Assembly (NCBI GenBank): GCA_001600635.1
Contig: BCKL01000003.1
Span: 1,406,928-1,470,927 of the forward strand
Direction: 5' to 3'
Source of the DNA: Leucosporidium creatinivorum
Taxonomy: Eukaryota; Basidiomycota; Microbotryomycetes; Leucosporidiales; Leucosporidiaceae
Length of the DNA: 64,000 nucleotides
This document shows, piece by piece, positions 49,378-58,959 of this stretch (within the stretch, counting starts at the first letter, position 1; every line of letters begins with the position of its first letter). The position numbers and the translations under genes are program-made. The notes under the pieces were generated by a model. That model worked only from the letters and a program-made list of their open reading frames with translations, had not been told where the DNA came from and made no database searches.

Positions 49378-51412
49378 ATGGCTTCACCTCCACCATCGAG
49401 CTCCAATATCGCCCAGCAGCTCATCAGGAAAGATTGGAGCAGACTCGACTATCTCCTCAAGTCAGCTCCACCTTGTGTCTTCCGCGTCGGGGCGCTACTG
49501 TATCCCGTCACGACGAAATGCCGTCCCCTCTGCCTCGTTCCCCCGCCCGAGCTGCAGCCTCGTCGCATCTATCTCCTTCCCGAGCTCGAGATGCTCAAGT
49601 TTGACCACTATCGCTCCCTTGTAGCTGACCGAGCAGCCAGGCTTGGGCTCGACTTGACTACCTCGGTCGAGCTCGACTCGAGGCTAAGTTGGCATTACGA
49701 CGACATGGAGCACAACTACTGGTCGTCAGAACATGATCAGAGGGATTGCACCCTTCGGTCGTCTCTCAATTCGCATCTAGACTTCATAGGATGGCAGCTG
49801 GGGAGCGAGCTCGGCTATACCAGAGAAAACGGGGAGGGCTTCAGGAAGTCCTGCGAAACTACCGTGCAGGCAGGTGATTTCCCAATGATCCAATCTATGC
49901 ACGAGATAGGCAGCCGGACTCGCCTCTTGCTCATTGAGCTCACCACCCTCGGCGCTGGGGAGCGCATCTTCGGGCCGCTTGAGGAGGATCTGAGAAAGGG
50001 TGGGGAGGACGGCGTTGGCATCCTCGACATCACTGGAGATGGTAGATGTCTGATCCATCGGGTGAGTACTCTACTTCGAGCAACAACAGGACCTCACTGA
50101 CCTCTCGGCGTTGGCGCAGGCTGTTCTCGCTCTCCTCGACAGCTCCACACCTCTGCGCTACGGCGTCATTACCGACGGCACTCGATGGATGACGATATAC
50201 AAGCACGATCTGGCACCAAGCTCGACCGCAGACCCCAACCCACCCTTCGTACTTTTCACCTCGCCTTTTCTGCCCTCCGATGCCGCCGAGCCGTCCTTCG
50301 TCACTTCCACCCTCTACGCTCTTATCAACAAGTTAGATCCTACTCCTCTCCCTCCTTCCCTCCTCGAGCGCATCAAGCTTTCGCTCTCAAAGCCCGCTTC
50401 GTCGCCGAGCACCGACAGGGCGTTCGGCGCTGCCACGGTTCGCAAAGCATTTCTCGCTCAGCCTTCGGGGAGTACAGGCGTGGAGCAACTACTCAAGGTG
50501 AGCTAGTTTTTTCTTGGGCTTGGAGACTTTGCGACTGACTCGTTCTTTTCGCAGGTCTCGGCGTTCGCCGTCTTCTTCGACGAGTCTCCTTCCTCGTTAC
50601 GCACCGCCATCGAGGACACTATCGACCCCGGCTTCCATGTTCTTCGACGTCTTCCCGCCTCCAATGACAGCGACGATGAGTACCTCGGGATGCTCTCCGA
50701 CATAGCTCCAACGACCGAGGTCCCCGCCGAGCCACTCTCCCTTCCCCTCCTCTGCGTGCTGCAACCTCTCCGCCTCAAACACTTCGACAGCCGCGTTACG
50801 ACCCACTTCACCACACTTGTTTCATCCTCCTCACCCGACCTTCAACCTCGCATCATGCTTCGTTACAGCAAGGTGAGGCACAACAAGGAGGGATTCGAAC
50901 TCGACCTGGAGGCCTACATCTACGAGCACCATGTCGAGGCAGCGAGGAAGGAGGACGGAGCGCGTGTACCGAGGTGGCTTGGAAACTTTCGAGGTAGTGT
51001 GTACAACCCCGAGTCTGAGAATGTCGTCGCGCTCGAGTGGTGGGGCGAGACCGAGCCATTGGAGAGCTGGGAGCAGCTCGAGACGTGGCAGAAGTGCGCC
51101 GAAATCCTTCCTCTTTTGTGTCTTCAAAACTGACCCGTTGCTCTCAACAGGGAAGACCTCTATGCCACCCTCGTCAAGGTCCACGCTCAAGACGTCTGGG
51201 GCTCGTTTCGCCCTCGCTACGTCTTCCTCCACAAGCTCAGCGGTCGACCGATCCTCACCCATTTTGTCTCAGCAAGCCCTTGGCACGAATGCCACGGAAA
51301 AACGCGCTGCCGCGCGCTCTACGAGGCGGCAGGGGAGTTGGGCTTGAATGCCTCGGTCGGGGCTTCGCAGGAGGAGGACGAAGAGGAGGGAGCAGAGGGA
51401 GACGGGGAGTAG
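49378..51412 (+). CDS. Unrecognised 620-aa protein
   Basis: Four exons (49378-50061, 50120-50497, 50555-51093, 51151-51412) give 620 aa with closing phases and canonical splice sites, so the gene is well supported though I cannot name it. The protein is not low-complexity for most of its length and has no signal peptide or membrane segment. Notable stretches are a Trp/Tyr-rich region (LSWHYDDMEHNYWSSEHDQ), LDITGDGRCLIHR/AVLALL, and LRYGVITDGTRWMTIYKHD followed by PPFVLFTSPFL. The C-terminal half has a block rich in aromatic residues (VYNPESENVVALEWWGE, VWGSFRPRYVFLHKLSGRP). The tail is acidic (EEDEEEGAEGDGE). The 'GVITDGTRW' strand-turn-strand resembles the nuclease-like N-terminal domains found in some host-defence and kinase-associated proteins, but this is only a resemblance. 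It converges with the 7TM-like gene. Confidence 0.72.
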
Positions 51413-51640
51413 AGTAAGACGAAGAGGACCCTGAAGATTCCGAGTAGGATTAGAGTGCGCAAACTGCAGGGCTTTCAATCGCCGAAACTTGCCTCGTCAT
51501 TTCGCTCGGCGAAGTCGAACTTCGGCGCTCTTGATTCGGGTTCGATGCGAGTCAGAGGCGTGTTGCAAGCGAATAAACGTCCAGCGTATACAGATGTAGA
51601 GAAAGAGCAATTTGACGTCCGTCACTTCGACCATCAAGGC

Positions 51641-54600
51641 CTACTCGTCGCTGCTGGACCCTCCCCCTCCGACGCGGCTCACCATCCTCGACACCAGACT
51701 TCTCGCTCCACCTCCTCCACTAGGCCTGTTTCCCGCCCTCCGATACCCCATCTCCCGTCGCGCTCTACCACTCGTCGTGTCCTCCCGGCTCTCGACACCC
51801 TCGCCCTCGCCCTGCTCGACCGAGCTGTTCCCTCGCTCGCGAATGACGGCAAGATCAGGCTTCCTCGGCGCCTGTGGAGGAGATCGAGGCTTCTCGAAAG
51901 GGTGAAGAGGGTCGTAGGTAGATCCGCTGGTAGCTGTCGCGTCCGAATCACTGCCTCCTTCGAGTTGCTGTCGGCGATGGCAGTCGAGTGGGGAGATGGA
52001 GGCGGTCGAGGCGGGGCTGGGAGAGGAAGTCGAGTCGCCGGAGGAGGGGAGAGGGCGGGTGTAGTAGGAAGGGATGATGGGACGAGGACGAGGTGCCCCA
52101 AGACGAAGGGCTCCAGGACGAGGGTTGAGAGGGAGGCCGCCGGTGAGGGAGCTGATGGAGCTGATGGAGCCGACTTGGCTTATCGCGTGGGCATTGCGAC
52201 GGCGATCCTCGTCCTGATCTGGTCGAGAAGGGATGAGTCGTCCAGGCTCGTCAACGCGAAGCTTGCTGTCCTGGCGAGTGAGCGTCGGCGGTGAGGCTTG
52301 AGGTGGCTCGGTGGTCGAGCCTCGGTCTTCGGCAGTCGGTGCCCTCCTCATCGCCATCTCCTCAAGGACTGCCTCCAGGGTGTCCTCCTCCCTCTCCGAG
52401 CTGCTGCCTGCCGCACCCGAGCCTCGCGATCCGACCGCCTGCGCCTGCTCGGCTGGAAGAGCTCGACCGGCGAGCTCCAGCCTCAGCCTCTCGGCGGCAG
52501 CCTCGCACTCTTTCGAGACGATGAGCGAGGTGACGTTAATTCCTTCCGCCTCGACTCCCAAGTCCTCCTTGTCTCCCTCATCGCCCGGCATAGCCATGCT
52601 GTCGAGGCTCGCCCTCTCCTCCGTTCTCGTCGACAATGAGCTCTCCCCCTCGCGCCTGTCCGAGAGCAGAGCTCGAGGCGGGAGAAGCTCAAACTCGAGT
52701 CCTTCCTGAGTAACGACTTGTCCATGAGAGCTGGTGGTCGTGCGATGGGAAGCTTGTCGAGAGGGGTCGGATTTCGCCGTCGGCGAGTAGGTCGAAGGCC
52801 GAGTGGAGCTGTGAGCGGGAGAGACGGGCGTAGGAGTCGACGATCCATGCTCAGACGATGAATGAGGCTCGGAGGCCTTTTGGAGAGGACAGGGAGGAGG
52901 AGGAGGGAACTCAGAGAGTGAGAGCGAGCTCGTGTTCGTCGCGAGAGAGGCGGAGGAGTGTCGTTCGAGAGGGCATGGAGAAGGGTCGCCGCTTCCATTG
53001 CGCGCCTCAATGCTGGTGAACGTGTTGACCGTATTATCGCTTCCGTCGACAGGCTGCATCCCGGGACGTTGCGAGTCGTGTTGAGGGACTACTCGGTCCT
53101 TCGGCGAGTGCTTCTCGCTGGCGACGAAGGGGTCGGGGTGGCCGTGCGGTGCCGGAGTAAAAGAGGGAAGCGAGTCCACCCTCCTGGGGAACGAGTCGTC
53201 GACCGGTACGACAGCAGGGCGAGGCTTGGTGATCCTGAGCGTGGCGTCGGAGACACCTCGTGAGTGAGCCGGCGTGAAGATGGGGAGAGGCGGCATGGGA
53301 GTGTCGTCAGAGGGAGGTGGGCGCTGGGGAGGGACGATCCTGGAGGAAGCTCGACTCGTGCGTCGACTGATGGCGTCGAGCTCGCGCTGTTGCTGCAGGA
53401 GATGGCGCTGGATGGCAAAGTCGAGGTCGAGATCCGCCGAGTCGAGGCGTGAGAAGCGAAGGTCGGTGAAGCCGAGTAATGCTGATGGTCTGGGAGAGTG
53501 GTGCGCGGAAGAGCGAGGTCGAGTAGTCCGATCGGAAGGAATGACGCCTGCGCCGAGTGATCTGACTCGGTCGTCCAGCTCGAGCTGCTCTTCCCCGCTC
53601 CTCTTACCTCCATCCCGGCGTCTATCCTCCACTGAAGCCACCTCCCTCAGAGTCTGCTTCTCTCCAAGAGGTGCAGCGCCTGCCGTGAGTGAATGGCGGG
53701 CGTCCTCATCCTCGGCGATGCCTCCTTCCTCCATCTCCCGCTCCCTCGCCTGTGCCGACCGACTCCTGAGCCACGAAGGCACCCTTGAGTCTCTTCTGAC
53801 TACGATGCCTTCCGATAGCGTGGGTGTACGCGGTAAAGGCTTGCCTTCGTACTCGGTCGTGAGACTGCCGCCGTCGACGCAATCGCCGAAGGAGGCGGAG
53901 GAGGTTCTGCGAGGAGGGTAGGAGCGTGATGCGGGCTTGTCGAAGGAGGCAGAGTTGTCGGTCGGTCTATGAAAGTCGCAGATGGCAGACTCAAGGAGGA
54001 AGATGTACTGCGAGCGGGGAAGGGAGAGCAGAGGGTAGGCGATCAGCTCCGGCGCTTCGACTGAGAGCAGCAAAGCAGCTCACCATCTCGCTGAGGAGGA
54101 AGAAGCGACCGAGAGGTGTCTCCGAGAAGAGAAGAAGAGAAGGGACCAGTGAGACGATGGCGACGATGATGGCGAGGAGGATGCCGAAGAGGAGAGGACC
54201 GAGTCTGTGTGTGTAGGGAGTCAAGCTGGGGCGAGTGTCTCGGACAGAAGACCGAGAAAGCAGAAGAGCAAGCGCGAGTCTGAGGTGAGTCCAACAGATC
54301 ACTCACGAGAGGAGATTGCGCCGACGAGGGAGCGAGTCGACCGCCGAGGTCGCGAGGATGGTTTTGAAGGCGAAGAAGACGAGTAGAACGAGCTGCAGCG
54401 CATTGGAAGCGTCGTAGACACCTCGGAATCCCCCAACACTGTCCTCGACGAAACAATCAGCCATTTCGTTCGGCCTACCAGACTGCGCCGAGCTCACCTC
54501 TCGCCCAACCTCGACCTCCAGACCGAGTCGGTCACCCCGATCACGAGGATAGCCGCCCAGGTCGCCACTTCCATGAACGCACCAAGCACTCCCCATTTAC

Positions 54601-55347
54601 CCCAGCTCCCACTCTGCAGGTATTCAGCTCGACCTCTCTTCGCAAGCCCAGGGCGAGCGAGCAACCACCAAGCGGCGCCTTCTGCCCGAAGATGATCTCG
54701 TGGGGCGGCCGTAGGGAGGGTCGAAAACGTGGGTGAGTCGTGAAAGGTGGCTCGAGTGCAGCGGCGGTAGAGGAAGATGAGCTTGAAGGTGAGGGACGAG
54801 GCGAGAGCGAGGCCTGCTGACACCAAGGATCAGCTCTCCTCGCTTGCTCGCCTCGGTCGACCTTCAGCGGCTTGTCGAGACGCACCTTGAGCAACACGGA
54901 TACTTCGGTCCATCTCCAGCTGTCCGAAGTACTCTGCACGAAGCGCGCCGAAGAGCTGAAGAATGCCGCCGAGCAGCGCGAAGCCACAAGCGACGAAGAG
55001 GTCGATGAAGGCGCTGTGGGAGATCCGTCGACAATTTATCAGCTCTCTGATCTTGTATCTGAAGCACCTCAGCTTCTCGCTCCCTCCACAGCACTCTCAG
55101 CACGCTTGCCGCTCCAATCCAGCTCGTCGCGCTCGGTCTCACGCTCGACTCACCGATTAACCCTCCCACTACTCAGCTGAATCGCCGCAATCGCAATCCC
55201 CACTAACCCCACCGCCAGCAACGGGAAACTCGCGAGGATCTCCTGCACCTCCGGAGCGGACGAGAAGAGAGTCGACCAAGGGAGGGCTGTAGTGCTTAAG
55301 TCGGAGGAGAAGTTGGAGGGGGCAGAAGAGTAAGATGAACGGGACAT
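51641..55347 (-). CDS. Orphan protein with about seven membrane segments and long Ser-rich tail
   Basis: Six exons (55347-55154, 55013-54886, 54816-54498, 54438-54307, 54204-54084, 54007-51641) give 1,086 aa with closing phases. Hydrophobic segments in order: FPLLAVGLVGIAIAAIQL, LFVACGFALLGGILQLFGAL, LALASSLTFKLIFLY, FMEVATWAAILVIGVTDSVW, LQLVLLVFFAFKTILATSAV, LFGILLAIIVAIVSLVPSLL, and FFLLSEM/YIFLLESAICDF. A ~780-residue Ser/Pro/Arg-rich hydrophilic tail follows. The introns all lie in the membrane part. Seven passes plus a large cytosolic tail is the layout of receptor-like sensors such as PalH/Rim21 and the basidiomycete pH sensor Rra1. I cannot confirm sequence similarity to either. The tail has many basic-Ser motifs that kinases could phosphorylate. 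Alternative: a fungus-specific eisosome or cell-wall membrane protein. Confidence 0.72.
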
Positions 55348-55773
55348 GCTGCAGTGGACTCCCTCGAGAGGCGACTAGCGCATCCCGAGCTTTGAGAGAC
55401 GACTTGAGATGAAAGAGCGACGAGATGAGACGAGAGAGGCGAGCTGTAGGGCAGTGCACGGCAGGTCAGCAGATGTCTGGCGAGCTACAGAGCTAGGTGT
55501 GCCTCACTTGAGGCAGAGCGACGCCGTCAAGGCGCTGTGGTCGAAGCAAAGGAGGATCAGGCGATTTGATCTCGACGCTGCAGCTCGGCCCACTCGCCTC
55601 GGGCGCTACTCGGCACTCGCAGTGCTCCGGACAGTAGCGCGATTTAAACAGTCCATAGTGATGTATAGCAGTCTAACCAGTGACCTGTCGCTCCTAACTC
55701 CCTTTCCCCTCCCGCTCTCTCTGCTTCTGCCGCCGCTCTGAGCTCAGCTCTTCTCTGCCAGCATCGAGCCACT
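55348..55773 (-). other. Spacer between PFTE-family gene C and the 7TM-like gene
   Basis: These 426 bases hold the promoter of the 7TM-like gene and the 3' UTR of gene C. No ORF with support, repeat or RNA gene is seen. Confidence 0.4.
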
Positions 55774-58235
55774 TCAAGAGGAGTGCTCCTCTACTCCCCA
55801 GCGCCAGCCTCCCGTCGTCGTCGTCGTCGCAGCTTGTCCGCCCTGGCTCGGACTCGTCGCCTGCGCCGAGTTCGCCGAAGGTGTCGATTCCCACCGCGCA
55901 GCGTCACTAGTGGTCAAGGTGCTGGTCGACTCGGTAGAAGGTGAGGAGGTGGACTTCGAGCCGGAAGAGGTGGAACTGGTGCTGGTCGATTGCGAGGTCG
56001 GCGAAGTGGATTCGGTCGAGCTGGTGCTGGCGCTGAAGGTAGTGAAACCGTCGTCGGAGAAGGGCACTGTTTCTCCAGTGGTAAGTGATTGGTGGTAGAG
56101 TCCATCGTCGAAGGAATTGCTCGACGAGCTGGAGGTCGAGTTGTCCAGGCCGAGGTGCGCCGAGTCGGAGAAGGAGGTGTTCTTGTGCATGGCGAGGATG
56201 ACGAAGAGGACGAGGGCGGCGATGATGACTATTGAAGGGCGAGGAGAAAAGGGAAGAGGGAAGAGGAGAAGCAAGTTAGCGACTGGCGGCTCGGCGAGCA
56301 GGATAATCAGCAACACGAACCGAGGAGGAGGGCAATGACCATCTTTTTGCGCTGTTGAGGGTGAGCGGAGAAGAACATGATGTATTAACAAGATGAGGAG
56401 CAAGAGAAGGAGCGAAACGTTAGCAACTGAACTCCATTGCCTCCGAGCTCGGCGCCGACCAAAACCAGACACTCACCGACCGAACCCTCTGCCCCTGCTG
56501 CATCTTCGCGTACCCATACTCGATATCCTTCTCCCGCATATAATCCTGCGCTCGAGCATACTTGAATTGCCCTTGCGAGACGGGCTGACCTCGCATCATG
56601 GCAGCCGAGGAGGCCGAGGTCTTGCCTCTGAACCCTCCCGAGGTGCGCACAAAGTCGTTCAGCGAGGCATGAGGTTTCTTGGAGCGGGTGGAGGAGCGGC
56701 GAGTGAACTGCGATGTGTTGGTGGATCAGCTCGGCGAGTTCGGAGGCAGAGGAGAAGTGAAAGACGTACGGCGTTGGGATCGTCCAGGACCTTGATTACA
56801 CGCTTCTTGGCCGACTTGCCGGTGACCGTATCGACGATCTCGCGGTCCAAGCCGTCGTGAAGGAAGTCCATGCCGTTTGTAAGCTCTGCGAGTTCGGTGA
56901 AGGGGTTGCGCAACGCCCACAGACCGGCGTAGGAGCTGTGCGAGGTCACATCGGTCAGCGAGGCCTCTTGAGCATGATCTCGGTCCGCAAGACCTCTCTA
57001 GCAGATCTCCAAACCCCAAAGGAAAGGTGTACAAGACCAGGCAACTCACGTAACATCGCTCTGCGCCACTCCATCCGCCGCGCCGAGCTCAGCCGCCTTG
57101 AGCAACTTGCGCACCTCCTCGTCCTCCATGTCCGGCTCGCGGCTCCTCATATGCCTAGCCATCCAAATACGCGTACGCTCGCGACGCTCCTCCTCCTTCC
57201 ACGCGCCTTCGCGGATTCGTTCCATCGCATCGGCGAAGTCCTGCCAGCGCCGAGGACGGGTCAGCAATGTGCGATGAGGAGGAGCGAAGAGAGCAAGGTA
57301 GATCTCACCATCTTAGCGCTCGCCAGCTGGTACTTGATCTCTCCGACCTCCTGCAGCGTAGCATGCACGCTTCCCTCCTTGATCCACTTCCTCAGCATCG
57401 AGCTCCACTGCTTCAACCTCGTCAACCAGACCTCGAGGGAGACGATGGTTCTCCCTGACTGAGTAGTGAGGGCCGAGAGAGCCTGCATATCGGCGCGTAG
57501 AGAGACTTGGCCGACATCCTCGGAGGGTTTGAGGGAGGCGATTTGGTTGCGGAGGGCGACGATTTGGTCGACGTCGTTCTCGAGAGCGTCGATTGAGTGT
57601 GTGAGGTCGTAGCACTGTTTATGGGAAGAGACGACGTCAGCGGTGTAGGCCGAGGAGCGCCAAAATCGGCAGCGCCGAGACGAACTTGGGCGAGGAATTG
57701 CTCCATGTCGGGGGTCTGTAGGTGGTCAGAGGTCAGCTCGAACGTACTCCGTACACACGCGTACACATGCCGAACTCACATGAGCAACAGCGGGCTCTTC
57801 CTGCCCCTTACTCTGCCTCCCCTCCCTCCTCGTCCTGCGATCCGCCTGCTCATCCTCCCTCATCTGCCCAGCAGGGCCGACTCCAACATCGCTCCCATTC
57901 CCATCATACACCACTCCATCCCTCGTACCCCTGCCGCCCTTGGCCTGGCGGTCCGCCTCCTCGTCGCTGTACGTCGAGCGGTCCAGATCGTCGTACAGCT
58001 TGACCAGCGGCGTCTGTAGCTGCCTCTCGCCATCCGTGAAGCATGCTCCGTCGTTGTAGGGAACGCCCTCGTTTTGGAAGCTGGTGCGCGAGGCGGAGAA
58101 TGATCCTCTACGGGGCAGCGACGACGAGCGAAAGACGGTGGGAGCGGAAGCTGAGGCCGAGAAAGAGCGGGAGCGTCCCCTCTTGACGATTGGAGGGTCG
58201 TAGAGGGTCGACTCCTCGTCGTCATGGTACGACAT
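55774..58235 (-). CDS. Single-pass membrane protein, PFTE-motif family member C
   Basis: Eight exons (58235-57780, 57715-57686, 57614-57309, 57240-57050, 56935-56770, 56707-56477, 56351-56321, 56228-55774) give 621 aa with closing phases. The N-terminal ~150 residues are polar and disordered. Helical sequence follows: DLTHSIDALENDVDQIVALR, LEVWLTRLKQWSSMLRKWIK, FADAMERIREGAWKEEERRE. Exon 5 then opens with the shared motif TSYAGLWALRNPFTELAELT, followed by GMDFLHDGLDREIVDTVTGK. A basic, Gln-containing stretch (RAQDYMREKDIEYGYAKMQQ) leads to one membrane segment built from exons 7-8: MVIALLLVIIAALVLFVILA. The tail of ~135 residues is extremely Ser/Thr-rich, as expected of an O-glycosylated lumenal or extracellular segment. 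It is related to genes A (32215) and B (34880) by the motif and by domain order. Function unknown; a membrane-traffic role is a guess. Confidence 0.75.
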
Positions 58236-58959
58236 GGTGTGGTGCAGACTTGGAAAGATGCAAACGAGCGCTCGAGCTGCGAACTCCGCCGAAAAGTGGT
58301 CCGCGGAGACTTCGAGGCCGAGACCGTTTCGGAGGAGGAGGCGGTGAGATGTAAGTGAGCAGAAGAAGAGGTTTGCTAGAGAGCTGTAAGACAACAGAGC
58401 TGCTGATTTGCACCAGCACAAGTTGCAGAAGAGGGAGAACTTGAAGCCGAGCTCGGCGATAGACTGCGAAGGGCGCTTTAAACGAAAGCAGACCTGTAAG
58501 GGTGCAGCAACAATTGTAGAGCGCTGTAGAAGGCTCAGCATGCTATCAGATCTCGACTCAGACATCCACCTCGGTAGGCTCTAAGAGGGCCCGAGCACCT
58601 CCCCCTTCTCTCCCAGCGCCCAAGTCCTCAGTCTCTCCCTTGTCCTCTCATCTCGTCCTCAGCTTCGGCGCTTCGAGGGCCGCTTTTCTGCTTTCTACTA
58701 CTACTTGGACCTGCTATCGACTCACCTACAGCTCTTTAGACAGGTACGTGCAGTGTCTCTCTGGCGTCTCTCTCGTCACATTCCCAGACTCACGCGCTTC
58801 TTCGCCGTCCTTTCCTCGTGAGCAGATTCAACGAGCTCGAATGCAGCAGTAACGACCTACAGACGACGCCTACACATCTCCCATCTCTTCCCCTGCGCCC
58901 TCGACATCACCACAACAACAGACGCTCGCGCCTCGTCTCTTCGACTCGCTCTCTTCGCC
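58236..58959. promoter_or_regulatory. Divergent promoter region, PFTE gene C / BFA1
   Basis: These 724 bases separate the two start codons. A probable BFA1 leader intron runs from the GTACGT at 58744 to the GTGAGCAG ending at 58825. A CTACAG (58723-58728) and another (58858-58863) also look like acceptor sites. No coding gene is seen. Confidence 0.45.

Noticed and set aside
51530-51560. GGGTTCGATGC resembling a tRNA T-arm
   Set aside because: No box A or cloverleaf can be folded upstream and no T-run terminator follows.
51455-52294. 279-aa plus-strand open frame
   Set aside because: It is antisense to the tail exon of the seven-segment membrane protein and has no recognisable product.
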